DNA of 22,074 nucleotides from JAYWAM01 sp043782425. GTDB taxonomy: Bacteria > Pseudomonadota > Gammaproteobacteria > Burkholderiales > Usitatibacteraceae. Location: positions 1 through 22,074 of the forward strand of contig JAYWAM010000357.1 of NCBI GenBank assembly GCA_043782425.1, written 5' to 3'. Numbering within the stretch: position 1 is the first letter of the stretch; each line of letters starts with the position of its first letter. A program made the translations under genes and the position numbers. Shown in pieces: positions 7,175-15,559 of this stretch. The notes beneath the pieces were generated by a model. The model saw only the letters and a program-made list of their open reading frames with translations, was not told the origin of the DNA and made no database searches.

Positions 7175-8218
7175 ATGGAAATCGCTGAATTACTCGCCTT
7201 TGGCGTCAAGAACAAAGCTTCCGACCTGCATCTTTCAGCCGGGTTGCCGCCCATGATACGTGTGCACGGCGATATCCGCCGCATTAATGTTCCGGCGCTC
7301 ACGCACGAAGATGTCCACGGCATGGTGTATGACATCATGAACGACGGACAGCGCAAGCAATACGAGGAAAGCCTCGAGTGCGACTTTTCCTTCGAAATCC
7401 CCAACCTGGCGCGCTTTCGCGTCAACGCCTTCGTGCATCAACGCGGCGCGGGATCGGTGATGCGCACCATTCCCTCCAAGGTTTTATCGCTGGAGGAGCT
7501 CAACGCACCGAAAATCTTTGCCGAAATCGCCAACCAGCCGCGCGGCATGGTGCTGGTAACCGGCCCGACCGGCTCGGGAAAATCGACCACCCTGGCGGCG
7601 ATGGTGAACCATGTCAACGATATAGAACATGGGCATATTCTCACGGTGGAAGACCCGATAGAATTTGTGCATGAAAGCAAGAAGTGTCTGGTCAATCAAC
7701 GCGAAGTGGGGCCGCATACCCTGTCGTTCGCCAACGCGCTCAGATCGGCGCTGCGTGAGGACCCGGACATCATCCTGGTGGGCGAGATGCGCGACCTGGA
7801 AACCATCCGCCTCGCCATGACTGCGGCGGAAACCGGCCACCTGGTGTTCGGTACGCTGCACACCAGCTCGGCCGCCAAGACGGTGGATCGCATCATCGAC
7901 GTATTCCCGGCGGCGGAAAAAGAAATGATACGCGCCATGTTGTCCGAATCGCTGCGCGCCGTGATCTCGCAAACGCTGCTCAAGACCAAGGACGGCAGCG
8001 GGCGCGTCGCCGCGCACGAAATCATGATCGGCACGCCGGCTATACGCAACCTGATCCGCGAAAACAAGGTGGCGCAAATGTATTCGTCCATCCAGACCGG
8101 ACAGAATATTGGCATGCAGACCATGGATCAGTGCCTCATGGATATGGTCAAGCGTAATGTCGTCAGCGTTGCCGAGGCGCGCAACAAGGCGTCGAGCAAA
8201 GACAGCTTCATCGGTTGA
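7175..8218 (+). CDS. pilT: Type IV pilus retraction ATPase PilT
   Basis: A 347-residue hexameric secretion-type ATPase that drives pilus disassembly and twitching motility from the inner face of the cytoplasmic membrane. Walker A is GPTGSGKST at residues 130-138 and Walker B is IILVGEMRD at 199-207. The Asp box (TVEDPIEFVH), the His box (GHLVFGTLHT) and the C-terminal AIRNLIREN motif typical of PilT are present. The start MEIAELLAFGVKNKASDLHL matches the usual PilT beginning, so ATG 7175 is kept although only a weak GAAAG precedes it. pilU follows after 14 bp, indicating a pilTU operon. Confidence 0.96.
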   Translation: MEIAELLAFGVKNKASDLHLSAGLPPMIRVHGDIRRINVPALTHEDVHGMVYDIMNDGQRKQYEESLECDFSFEIPNLARFRVNAFVHQRGAGSVMRTIPSKVLSLEELNAPKIFAEIANQPRGMVLVTGPTGSGKSTTLAAMVNHVNDIEHGHILTVEDPIEFVHESKKCLVNQREVGPHTLSFANALRSALREDPDIILVGEMRDLETIRLAMTAAETGHLVFGTLHTSSAAKTVDRIIDVFPAAEKEMIRAMLSESLRAVISQTLLKTKDGSGRVAAHEIMIGTPAIRNLIRENKVAQMYSSIQTGQNIGMQTMDQCLMDMVKRNVVSVAEARNKASSKDSFIG

Positions 8219-8232
8219 CTAAGGAGTTACAA

Positions 8233-9375
8233 ATGGAACGCGAACAGTCACTAAAATTTGTCCACGATCTTTTGCGCGCGATGATCGCCAAAAGGGCGTC
8301 CGATCTTTTTCTTACGGCGGGCTTCCCTCCGGCGATGAAAATCGACGGCAAAATTACGCCGGTGGCGCAGTCCAGTCTGTCGCCGATCCATACGTCGGAA
8401 ATCGCGCGCTCTATCATGACCGACAAGCAAACGGCGGAATTCGAGGCGACCAAGGAATGTAATTTCGCCATCAGCCCGGCCAACATCGGTCGCTTTCGCG
8501 TCAATGCCTTTGTGCAACAGGGGCGTTGCGGTCTGGTGCTGCGCACCATCACCACACAAATTCCCAAGCTTGAGGACCTTAAGCTGCCTTCTGTGCTCAA
8601 GGATGTCGCCATGACCAAGCGCGGCCTGGTGATTTTCGTCGGCGGCACGGGCTCGGGCAAATCGACTTCGCTCGCCGCCATGATTGGCTATCGCAACGAG
8701 AACAGCTATGGACATATCATCACCATCGAAGATCCGGTCGAGTATGTGCACGAGCATAACAATTGCGTCATTACGCAGCGCGAAGTCGGCGTCGATACCG
8801 AAAGCTGGTTTGCGGCGCTCAAGAACACGCTGCGTCAGGCGCCCGATGTGATCCTGATCGGCGAGATCCGCGACCGCGAAACCATGGACTATGCCATTGC
8901 CTTCGCTGAAACCGGCCACCTGTGCATGTCAACCTTGCACGCCAATTCAACCAACCAGGCATTGGATCGCATCATCAACTTCTTCCCTGAAGAGCGGCGC
9001 CAGCAGTTGCTGATGGATTTGTCGCTCAACCTCAAGGCGTTTGTTTCGCAACGCCTGCTTCCCATGAAAGAGGGCAAGGGCCGCGTCGCCGCCATTGAAG
9101 TCATGCTCAACTCGCCGTTGATTTCGGAATTAATTTTCAAGGGCGAGGTGCAGGAAATCAAGGAAATCATGAAGCGCTCCAGAGAACTCGGCATGCAGAC
9201 GTTCGACATGTCGCTGTTCGATCTTTACGAGGAGGGGCTGATTTCCTATGAGGACGCGCTGCGCAGCGCCGATTCGGTCAACGATCTGCGCCTCAAAATC
9301 AAACTCGAAAGCAGAACCTCCAAGAAAGGCGAGGATCTTTCCGCCAGTCTCGATCACCTCGAGATCATTAAATAA
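8233..9375 (+). CDS. pilU: Type IV pilus retraction ATPase PilU
   Basis: A 380-residue PilT paralogue that works with PilT to strengthen pilus retraction. Walker A is GGTGSGKST at residues 137-145, Walker B is ILIGEIRD at 207-214, and the Asp box (TIEDPVEYVH) and His box (GHLCMSTLHA) are intact. The charged C-terminal tail after residue 345 is typical of PilU. The frame is open slightly further upstream, but ATG 8233 is chosen because AAGGAG sits 6 nt before it. The stop codon abuts the stop of the convergent methyltransferase gene with no base between. Confidence 0.95.
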   Translation: MEREQSLKFVHDLLRAMIAKRASDLFLTAGFPPAMKIDGKITPVAQSSLSPIHTSEIARSIMTDKQTAEFEATKECNFAISPANIGRFRVNAFVQQGRCGLVLRTITTQIPKLEDLKLPSVLKDVAMTKRGLVIFVGGTGSGKSTSLAAMIGYRNENSYGHIITIEDPVEYVHEHNNCVITQREVGVDTESWFAALKNTLRQAPDVILIGEIRDRETMDYAIAFAETGHLCMSTLHANSTNQALDRIINFFPEERRQQLLMDLSLNLKAFVSQRLLPMKEGKGRVAAIEVMLNSPLISELIFKGEVQEIKEIMKRSRELGMQTFDMSLFDLYEEGLISYEDALRSADSVNDLRLKIKLESRTSKKGEDLSASLDHLEIIK

Positions 9376-10518
9376 TTACTTGCGGTTACTGCCAGCGATA
9401 ATCTTGTATTCATACAAACGGCACTCGAGCTTGCCGTTAAACAGCGGCGTGCGTTTGCTCGCCGTGAGGCGCATCAGTTTGGGCAACTGGGTATCGGCGG
9501 AAAAAATATAGGCATTCCAGCCGGCGAATTTGCGCTTCAGTACGTCACCCAACTGGGGATAAAGCTGCGCGAGGTCTTGCTGCTCTCCCAGGCGCTCGCC
9601 ATAGGGCGGGTTGGTCACCAGCACACCCTCTGGCGCGGGCGCGGAAAGCTCGATCACATTAGCCTGCTTGAGCATCACGCAGCCCTCCAATCCCATCGCC
9701 GCTATATTGGCCTTGCTGTCGCTCAGCGCATAGCCATACAGATCGGAACCAAAAATGGGTAACTCGTGCGGCGCAATTTCCGCCGCGCGCGCTGCGGTGA
9801 CGAGCTTGTTCCATGCGCCCGCATTGAAGTTGCTCAATTTCTGAAAAGCGAAATCACGCTCGCGTCCCGGTGCACGCTTGAGCGCCATTTCCGCCGCCTC
9901 GATCAGAAACGTGCCGCTGCCGCACATGGGATCGAGCAAGGGTTTGCCGGGAACCCACCCGGAAAGTTTGAGAATGCCCGCAGCGAGATTTTTCTTCAGC
10001 GGCGCAGCGCCGGCATGGTCGCGCTTGCCGCGCTTGAATAGCGCCGCGCCACTGGTGTCGAGATAAATCGTGGCGTGCGTCGCGTCGAGAAAAGCGTGTA
10101 TGCGTATGTCGGGCGACTGCGTTTCGACTGAAGGGCGTGCGCCGCATTCATTGCGGAAACGGTCACACACCGCGTCTTTGATGCGCAGCGTAATGAAATC
10201 GATGCTCTTGAGCGGGCAGCGCTGCGCGTTAGTCTCCACCTTGATGGTGTGCTGCACAGCAAACCAGGTGTGCCAAGGCAGAGCCAGTGCGGCATTGAAA
10301 ATGTCGTCCTCATTGCGATACGCCAGGCGCGTCAGGCCCCACAACACCCTGCTGGCAATGCGGCTATGTAGATTGACGGCGTAACACAGCTCGAAAGGCC
10401 CGGAGAACGAGCACCCCGCCTCATGCGCCTGCACCGTTAGCGCGCCGAGTGCATTGAGTTCTTCAGCAAGCACGGCGGAAAGGCCGCGCGCGCAGGGGGC
10501 AAAGAAATGTTCAGTCAT
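9376..10518 (-). CDS. rlmL: RlmL-type 23S rRNA (guanine-N2) methyltransferase, THUMP domain
   Basis: A 380-residue protein with an N-terminal ferredoxin-like/THUMP RNA-binding part (about residues 1-155) and a C-terminal Rossmann methyltransferase. Motif I is DPMCGSGTFLIEAA (196-209) and the amino-methylating motif IV is NPPYGERL (303-310). This matches the N-terminal half of E. coli RlmKL, which makes m2G2445 in 23S rRNA; the RlmK half is absent, as is common outside the gammaproteobacteria. The rRNA target is inferred from the family. It lies 11 bp downstream of hemJ on the same strand, so the two are probably co-transcribed. Confidence 0.85.
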   Translation of the reverse strand: MTEHFFAPCARGLSAVLAEELNALGALTVQAHEAGCSFSGPFELCYAVNLHSRIASRVLWGLTRLAYRNEDDIFNAALALPWHTWFAVQHTIKVETNAQRCPLKSIDFITLRIKDAVCDRFRNECGARPSVETQSPDIRIHAFLDATHATIYLDTSGAALFKRGKRDHAGAAPLKKNLAAGILKLSGWVPGKPLLDPMCGSGTFLIEAAEMALKRAPGRERDFAFQKLSNFNAGAWNKLVTAARAAEIAPHELPIFGSDLYGYALSDSKANIAAMGLEGCVMLKQANVIELSAPAPEGVLVTNPPYGERLGEQQDLAQLYPQLGDVLKRKFAGWNAYIFSADTQLPKLMRLTASKRTPLFNGKLECRLYEYKIIAGSNRK

Positions 10519-10529
10519 GTTGAGGCTTT

Positions 10530-10946
10530 TCAGAAGGGTTTCACTACCACCAGAATCACAATGGCGATCAGCAGCGGCAGTGTGGGGATTTCATTCAGCC
10601 AACGGAAAAAAACATGACCATGCTGGTTACGGTCGTGCTTAAAGTCGCGCATCAGCTTGTAGAGATACCCATGCTGTCCCACCAGGGCCAACACCAGCGC
10701 CAGCTTGGCGTGCAGCCATCCACCGGAGAATCCGTACGCCAGCCACAGCCACAGCCCCAACGCCAGTGTTATCACCATGGATGGCGTCATGATGCCGAAA
10801 AACAGCTTGCGCTCCATAATCTTGAAGCGCTCTATGCTGAGCGGGTCTGTCGCCTGAACATGATAGACAAACAGCCGCGGCAGATAGAACAACCCGGCGA
10901 ACCAGGCGACCATGAAAATGATGTGGAAAGATTTGATCCAGAGCAT
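10530..10946 (-). CDS. hemJ: HemJ-type protoporphyrinogen IX oxidase (CopD/UPF0093 family)
   Basis: A 138-residue membrane protein with about four hydrophobic segments. The N-terminus MLWIKSFHIIFMVAWFAGLF with conserved His8, followed by YLPRLFVYH, is the HemJ signature; length and the ERFKIMERKLFFGIMTPSM and WLHAKLALVL segments also fit. HemJ oxidises protoporphyrinogen IX to protoporphyrin IX, the penultimate step of haem synthesis, at the inner membrane. GAGGT precedes the ATG by 4-5 nt. It appears to be the first gene of a hemJ-rlmL pair and is divergent from the dsbD-like gene. Confidence 0.88.
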   Translation of the reverse strand: MLWIKSFHIIFMVAWFAGLFYLPRLFVYHVQATDPLSIERFKIMERKLFFGIMTPSMVITLALGLWLWLAYGFSGGWLHAKLALVLALVGQHGYLYKLMRDFKHDRNQHGHVFFRWLNEIPTLPLLIAIVILVVVKPF

Positions 10947-11080
10947 ATGACCTCAGTGGCGGAACTCGGTGGCGTAAAATGACTTTGCTAATTTATTCCC
11001 GGCGGCGAACTTAGTGGCGCAGCCTGACTCAAAAACTGCGACCTCCACCCATTCAATTCCAATAGACTCTCATTCTACCA

Positions 11081-13339
11081 ATGCCATCGTCCCTCTTGCG
11101 TTTTGCTGTGTTTTCCCTCGTCGTTTTGTGGGCTGCGTTGCCCCACGCTCATGCCGCCGTTGTCAAGACCGAACACGTCGAGGCCGAACTGGTGTCCGAA
11201 AAAACCGCCATCGAACCGGGCAAGCCGTTTAGTGTCGCCTTGCGTCTCAAAATGCAGGAACACTGGCACACCTACTGGCGCAACCCCGGCGACTCGGGCT
11301 TGCCCACACGCATCGCGTGGAGCCTGCCGCAAGGCTATCAGGCCGACACCATTCAATGGCCTTATCCACAAAAGCTGCCGCTTGGCCCCTTGATGAATTT
11401 TGGTTTTGAAGGTGAAGTTTTCTTGCTCACCACGATCACGCCGCCTTCCACTATTAAAGCCGGTAACGAGGTGAAACTCGGCGCCAGGGCGGAGTGGCTG
11501 GTGTGCAAGGACGTATGTATTCCCGAGAACGGCGACTTGAGCCTGACGTTGCCGGTAAGCACCACCGCTGGGAGTTTTTCGCGCTGGCAGAGTGACTTTG
11601 TCAGCGCACGCGCCGCGCATGCAGTGAAACTCACTGACTGGAAAACCGCCTCAAGCGTTCAAGGCAAACAAGCGCTCATCCGTATCACCGCGCCTGGGAA
11701 TTTCAAGGGTGCGCTTGCCGGGCTGGCATTCTATCCATTCCGCGATAACGTCATCGAAAATGCCGCACCGCAAACGTTAGTCCAACGCGGCAACGACTAT
11801 ATTCTCAGCGTGCCGCTTGCCGAGCCGCTTCCCGCAGATTTAAAGGAGTTGGCAGGCGTGCTGGTGTCTCCCAACGGCTGGGGCAGCTTCGCGGGCAAGG
11901 CGATTCAGGTCGGCGCCGATCCTGGCCAGCCTGCGGTGAAAATGCTGCCAGCGGCAAGCATAACGCCTGCGCCCGCGACGTTGTCGTCACTGTTATCGTC
12001 TTCCACGACGGATGTTTCGCCGACGCCTCCTTCCGTTTCATCCGGGGTTGCGTCGGCGGTCTCCTCCAAGCCGTCGGCCAACGACCTCAGCCTGTGGCTC
12101 GCGCTGGTCTTCGCTTTCATCGGTGGGCTGATTCTCAATCTCATGCCTTGCGTGTTTCCGGTGCTCGGCATCAAGGTCATGAGCTTCGTGCGCGTTGCTG
12201 GCGAAAATCCGCGCCTGCTGCGCACCCAGGGCCTGGTGTTTCTTAGCGGTGTGGTGGTGTCATTCTGGGCGCTGGCCGGTGTGCTGCTGGTGTTGCGCGC
12301 AGGAGGTCAGGCTTTGGGCTGGGGGTTTCAGTTGCAATCTCCCGGCTTTGTCACCGCGCTGGCGATTCTGTTCATGCTCATGGCGCTCAATCTTGTCGGC
12401 GTGTTTGAAGTTGGCGCACGGCTGCAAAACGCCGCAGGTGATATCAACGCCAAGGGTATTTACTCGGAAGCGTTTTTTTCCGGCGTGCTCGCCACGCTGG
12501 TGGCCACGCCGTGCACTGCACCTTTCATGGGATCTGCACTGGGCTTTACTTTATCGCAGCCTCCGGCAGTAGCTATCCTGGTGTTCACCGCCCTGGCGTT
12601 CGGCATGGCGGCGCCGCTCACGCTGCTGGCGTTCTTCCCCGCCGGGCGCAAATGGTTGCCCAAGCCCGGCGCGTGGATGGAGACTTTCAAGCAGTTCATG
12701 GCCTTCCCGCTGTTTGCCACGGTGGTGTGGCTCGCCTGGGTGCTGGGCGTACAACGCGGCAACGATGCCGTCATGCACTTGCTCGCCGGCCTGTTGCTGG
12801 TCGCCATCGCTGCGTGGGTGTACGGGCGTTGGGGCAGGGCCGGCAGCAAGTTCGTCTATGTCGTCACCCTCGTCCTGCTGGTGGGCGGCATCGTGTTGGC
12901 GTGGCCCGACGCCTCCCAGGCCCCTGCCGCCAGCGCCCAGGGTGACCCTGCGTCAAAGCCGGGAGAGCTTGCCTGGCAGCCCTATTCCAAAGCGCGGCTT
13001 GAACAACTGCGCGCCCAAGGCAAGACAGTGTTTGTCGATTTCACTGCGGCGTGGTGTATCACCTGCCAGTTGAACAAGCGCGTCGCCTTGCAAAACGCCG
13101 CAGTGGTGCAGGAGTTTGCCGCTCTGGATATCGTGCCCCTCAAGGCCGACTGGACCAACCAGGACCCCGCCATCACCGCCGCATTGGCCGAGTTCGGGCG
13201 CAATGCCGTGCCGCTGTATGTGCTGTACGTCGGCGCCGCGCCGCCGCTGGTGCTTCCGGAAATTCTCACACCTTCGGTGGTGCTTGCCGAACTTAAAAAA
13301 ATACGGCCAGTCCCCAGTGCCGTGCGTGTTGAGCACTGA
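11081..13339 (+). CDS. DsbD/ScsB-like membrane thiol:disulfide interchange protein
   Basis: A 752-residue protein that should carry electrons from cytosolic thioredoxin across the inner membrane to periplasmic thiols. It has a signal peptide (cleavage near AHA, residue 25), a periplasmic N-terminal domain with a CKDVC pair (C142, C146), a Ser/Pro/Thr-rich linker (about 290-333), a hydrophobic CcdA-type core with cysteines in MPCVFP (C357) and ATPCTAPF (C478), and a C-terminal thioredoxin domain with CITC (C659-C662). The N-terminal domain and length fit the ScsB-like branch better than classical DsbD, so no symbol is given. No good ribosome site precedes the ATG. The last 196 bp, including the stop, recur at 15185-15380. 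Confidence 0.9.
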   Translation: MPSSLLRFAVFSLVVLWAALPHAHAAVVKTEHVEAELVSEKTAIEPGKPFSVALRLKMQEHWHTYWRNPGDSGLPTRIAWSLPQGYQADTIQWPYPQKLPLGPLMNFGFEGEVFLLTTITPPSTIKAGNEVKLGARAEWLVCKDVCIPENGDLSLTLPVSTTAGSFSRWQSDFVSARAAHAVKLTDWKTASSVQGKQALIRITAPGNFKGALAGLAFYPFRDNVIENAAPQTLVQRGNDYILSVPLAEPLPADLKELAGVLVSPNGWGSFAGKAIQVGADPGQPAVKMLPAASITPAPATLSSLLSSSTTDVSPTPPSVSSGVASAVSSKPSANDLSLWLALVFAFIGGLILNLMPCVFPVLGIKVMSFVRVAGENPRLLRTQGLVFLSGVVVSFWALAGVLLVLRAGGQALGWGFQLQSPGFVTALAILFMLMALNLVGVFEVGARLQNAAGDINAKGIYSEAFFSGVLATLVATPCTAPFMGSALGFTLSQPPAVAILVFTALAFGMAAPLTLLAFFPAGRKWLPKPGAWMETFKQFMAFPLFATVVWLAWVLGVQRGNDAVMHLLAGLLLVAIAAWVYGRWGRAGSKFVYVVTLVLLVGGIVLAWPDASQAPAASAQGDPASKPGELAWQPYSKARLEQLRAQGKTVFVDFTAAWCITCQLNKRVALQNAAVVQEFAALDIVPLKADWTNQDPAITAALAEFGRNAVPLYVLYVGAAPPLVLPEILTPSVVLAELKKIRPVPSAVRVEH

Positions 13340-13366
13340 CGCCAAAAGGCGCACAGACGATAGCCG

Positions 13367-14719
13367 CTAAGGATTCATTGCTAGCGTGCGCTTCAAGAAA
13401 GCAATCATTTTCGGATATGCATCGGCTTGCGCCCGCGCAGTGCTTTCAGGCGTGCCGCCACTTTTGAGGGGCGCGGCGTTGTACTGCGTGGTCGGCCCCC
13501 AACCATCGCCGGAAAGGTAGTGTCCGGCGTCGAGATAAATCAGCACGAGGGTTTCTAGTCCGAATTCGGCACGCTTTTCTGCGATGATCTGCGCCATCAT
13601 GCCTGAGGCCCAAACGTGGTCATCGTGCGCGCCAATCACAATCAGCGCGCCCTTGAATTTTTCAACTGCGATGCGCGCCTTCACGGCAGCAGCGGGATTG
13701 GCTGCGCGGCCATTGTCCTGAGGACGACGTAGCCGCACCTCGCTGCCGGTTTTGAATCCGTCTAACTCTTTAGTCATGTCCTGGTACGGCACGAACGGTA
13801 ACGCTTTGCCATTGAGCGAAAACGATGCGCTCTGGCCTGGTACAGTTCCTGGGCCCCAGCCTTCCCAGACCACGTCCGTCGGCACTGTGGCCACGACCGC
13901 AGTTATCCAAGGGTAAATGCTGGCGGCGATGAGTGCGAATTCAGCGCCCTTGGAAACGCCGTAGATTGCGATTCTCGATGGGTCTACATCGTCGCGGGTC
14001 TTTAACCACTCGTAGGCGGTGTTAAGCTGCTCGACCGGAATGTCGGCGAATGCTGCTGGCAGCTCTGCAATCTCGCGCTCAAACTTGGGCCATTTCGGCG
14101 GCGAATAATATGGCAGACCAAGTACTGCAAATCCACGTGAGGCCAACTGTGGTGGCGTGTTGCGTGCGGTCGAAGCGCCGCCTTCAGAGCCGCCCAGAAC
14201 GATGATAGCTGGACGTTTTACCTTGCCGGGCAACGACGCAAATAGTGCGCCTGGAAATTTCTCTACTTTCTCGACCATGACCTCGGGCAGTGAATTGATG
14301 AATTCAAGAGTGGCGCTCGTCAGCACCTTGTCGCCGTGCGTCGCGGAGAATGCGATCTGCATGGTTTTGCGCTCTGCGGGAACCTCAGCAGCCGTCGGGA
14401 CCATCGACCAAAACAGGCCGCGAATATCTGCGCCCATGTAAGCGCCAGACTTCGGCGCAGCCGTAGCGAGATCCAGCTTGCCGTTCGCATCCGTGCTGTA
14501 GGTCGCGCTGGCGCGGTATAACAAACGCTTATCGGGCTTGGCAAGAGCAGCGACCACTCGTTCAGCGGTGATTTTCACCTCGGCATTGCGTGGAAGACCA
14601 GTCAGAGAAATCGTTACTGGTTCGCCAGCGAGTACCGGATTGGAAGGCTGGATATTAAAGGTCTGCGCAGCGGTAATGGAAGCGAAGCCAAGAAAACTGA
14701 TGAACAGTAGGCGTTTCAT
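13367..14719 (-). CDS. Exported alpha/beta hydrolase, BAAT/acyl-CoA thioesterase-like
   Basis: A 450-residue protein with a signal peptide (MKRLLFISFLGFASITAA), an N-terminal beta-sandwich like the acyl-CoA thioester hydrolase/BAAT N-terminal domain (about residues 20-140), and an alpha/beta-hydrolase domain. The nucleophile elbow is GVSKG (Ser about 256), with a likely acid in GAHDDHVW (about 366) and a His in DAGHYLSG (about 400). The family hydrolyses or transfers acyl groups from thioesters; Ser replaces the Cys of animal BAAT. The substrate is unknown, and export makes a CoA thioester doubtful. ATG 14719 is preferred over ATG 14803 because AAAGGA lies 5 nt upstream and the signal peptide begins there. 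Convergent with the dsbD-like gene. Confidence 0.8.
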   Translation of the reverse strand: MKRLLFISFLGFASITAAQTFNIQPSNPVLAGEPVTISLTGLPRNAEVKITAERVVAALAKPDKRLLYRASATYSTDANGKLDLATAAPKSGAYMGADIRGLFWSMVPTAAEVPAERKTMQIAFSATHGDKVLTSATLEFINSLPEVMVEKVEKFPGALFASLPGKVKRPAIIVLGGSEGGASTARNTPPQLASRGFAVLGLPYYSPPKWPKFEREIAELPAAFADIPVEQLNTAYEWLKTRDDVDPSRIAIYGVSKGAEFALIAASIYPWITAVVATVPTDVVWEGWGPGTVPGQSASFSLNGKALPFVPYQDMTKELDGFKTGSEVRLRRPQDNGRAANPAAAVKARIAVEKFKGALIVIGAHDDHVWASGMMAQIIAEKRAEFGLETLVLIYLDAGHYLSGDGWGPTTQYNAAPLKSGGTPESTARAQADAYPKMIAFLKRTLAMNP

Positions 14720-14806
14720 TCGTGTCCTTTCGGATGTAAATAGAGGTGGGAGCATTGTAAGTGGCTCAAATACGCGGCAGCCGGATATTGCGACGAAGCG
14801 CACGCA

Positions 14807-15100
14807 TTGTGGTGCGAAACGAATGCAGGCGGGATAATCGGCCAGGCAGACACCTCGGAACAGGTTCGATTCGCCATTCCCGCGAAGCTTGCCCTAGTCC
14901 TGATCGGGGCGGGGATGAGTTGGATTAAATTCAGAATGGAGCAACAAGGTCTCACCCAAAAAGACCTTGAGTCCTACATCGGCTCAAGCGGTCGTGTTTC
15001 CGAAGTGCTGAACCATAAGCGTCGGCTCAGTCTGCAAATGGTCAAACGACTGCACGACGGGCTGCACATCCCCTACGAAAGCCTGTTGTCCGCTCTTTGA
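14807..15100 (+). pseudogene. Truncated HigA-like helix-turn-helix antitoxin
   Basis: The last 60 or so codons read IKFRMEQQGLTQKDLESYIG, SSGRVSEVLNHKRRLSLQMV and KRLHDGLHIPYESLL, the helix-turn-helix end of the HigA/COG5499 antitoxin group. Family members are about 110-140 residues with a conserved N-terminal half; here the upstream frame does not resemble it, and no HigB-like toxin is adjacent. ATG 14915 would give a 61-residue HTH protein, preceded by GGGG. It is most likely an orphan stump, though the short HTH protein could still be made. Confidence 0.6.
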
Positions 15101-15146
15101 TGCGTCAAAGTGTATAGCCCATCCGTGGGGGTTGTAGATTGGGATT

Positions 15147-15182
15147 GTTGGGTTACGCGATAAAGCCGCTAACCCAACCTAC
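15147..15182 (+). repeat. 36-bp palindromic repeat element, copy A
   Basis: Arms GTTGGGTTA (15147-15155) and TAACCCAAC (15170-15178) enclose CGCGATAAAGCCGC, followed by CTAC. The 36 bp are identical to copy D (19301-19336) and to the reverse complement of copy B (15560-15595). Homology to copy D extends about 35 bp upstream in weaker form. Confidence 0.85.
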
Positions 15183-15184
15183 AT

Positions 15185-15380
15185 GACTGGACCAACCAGG
15201 ACCCCGCCATCACCGCCGCATTGGCCGAATTCGGACGCAATGCCGTGCCGCTGTATGTGCTGTACTCCGGCGCCGCGCCGCCGCTGGTGCTTCCCGAAAT
15301 TCTCACGCCCTCCATAGTGCTTGCCGAACTGAAAAAAATACGGCCTGCCGCCAGTAGCGTGCGTGTTGAGCAATGACGCC
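15185..15380 (+). pseudogene. Duplicated 3' fragment of the dsbD-like gene
   Basis: These 196 bp align without gaps to 13148-13343, the last 64 codons plus the stop of the dsbD-like gene. I count 17 mismatches (about 91% identity). Most fall at third codon positions: 8 of 14 changed codons are synonymous, and the frame is still open to TGA. The encoded tail ends ...KKIRPAASSVRVEQ against ...KKIRPVPSAVRVEH in the intact gene. The thioredoxin CITC motif lies upstream of the duplicated part, so the fragment cannot be functional. Its left edge coincides, within a 3-bp shared GAC, with the end of repeat copy A. Confidence 0.9.
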
Positions 15381-15442
15381 GCAATGTTTGTCATCAATCC
15401 GTAAGGAATGGTCGTGTATGCTGGCGGCAGCGTGAAATACAC

Positions 15443-15530
15443 AAGTTGAAAAAGTGTGTGCGGGTGTTCCCCGCCCACACTGGGCGAACGAGGACGCAGG
15501 AGATACCTGCGCCAACTTTGCCCACCCAAT
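15443..15530 (+). ncRNA. Candidate structured RNA upstream of an intrinsic terminator
   Basis: Several nested stems can be drawn on the plus strand. A hairpin GTGTGTGCGGG/CCCGCCCACAC (15454-15480) has one mismatch and a 5-nt loop. A perfect 6-bp stem CGCAGG/CCTGCG (15495-15511) lies inside an 8-bp stem TGGGCGAA/TTTGCCCA (15481-15488 with 15517-15524). Alternatively AAGTTG (15443-15448) can pair with CAACTT (15513-15518). The terminator at 15531-15556 follows directly. No known RNA family is recognised and no promoter is evident. Confidence 0.35.
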
Positions 15531-15556
15531 ATGCCCGCATGCGCGGGTATTTTTTT
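15531..15556 (+). terminator. Rho-independent terminator
   Basis: ATGCCCGC (15531-15538), loop ATGC, GCGGGTAT (15543-15550; one G-T pair), then a T run to 15556, giving seven consecutive T. An 8-bp GC-rich stem followed by T7 is a strong intrinsic terminator for plus-strand transcription. No intact plus-strand gene lies immediately upstream. Confidence 0.75.
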
Positions 15557-15559
15557 CAG

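Noticed and set aside
7171..7176. Perfect TATAAT hexamer before pilT
   Set aside because: It overlaps the pilT start codon, so transcription would begin inside the gene after a start that is conserved in the family. It is probably chance.
10958..11019. Imperfect direct repeat (GGCGGAACTCGGTGGCG and GGCGAACTTAGTGGCG) between hemJ and the dsbD-like gene
   Set aside because: Short, imperfect and GC-rich. An operator is possible but nothing else supports it.
15460..15495. CGGGTGTTCCCCGCCC resembles part of a type I-E CRISPR repeat
   Set aside because: There is a single copy, the second half of the I-E repeat palindrome is missing, and no spacing pattern or cas gene is present. It is better explained as the 15454-15480 hairpin.
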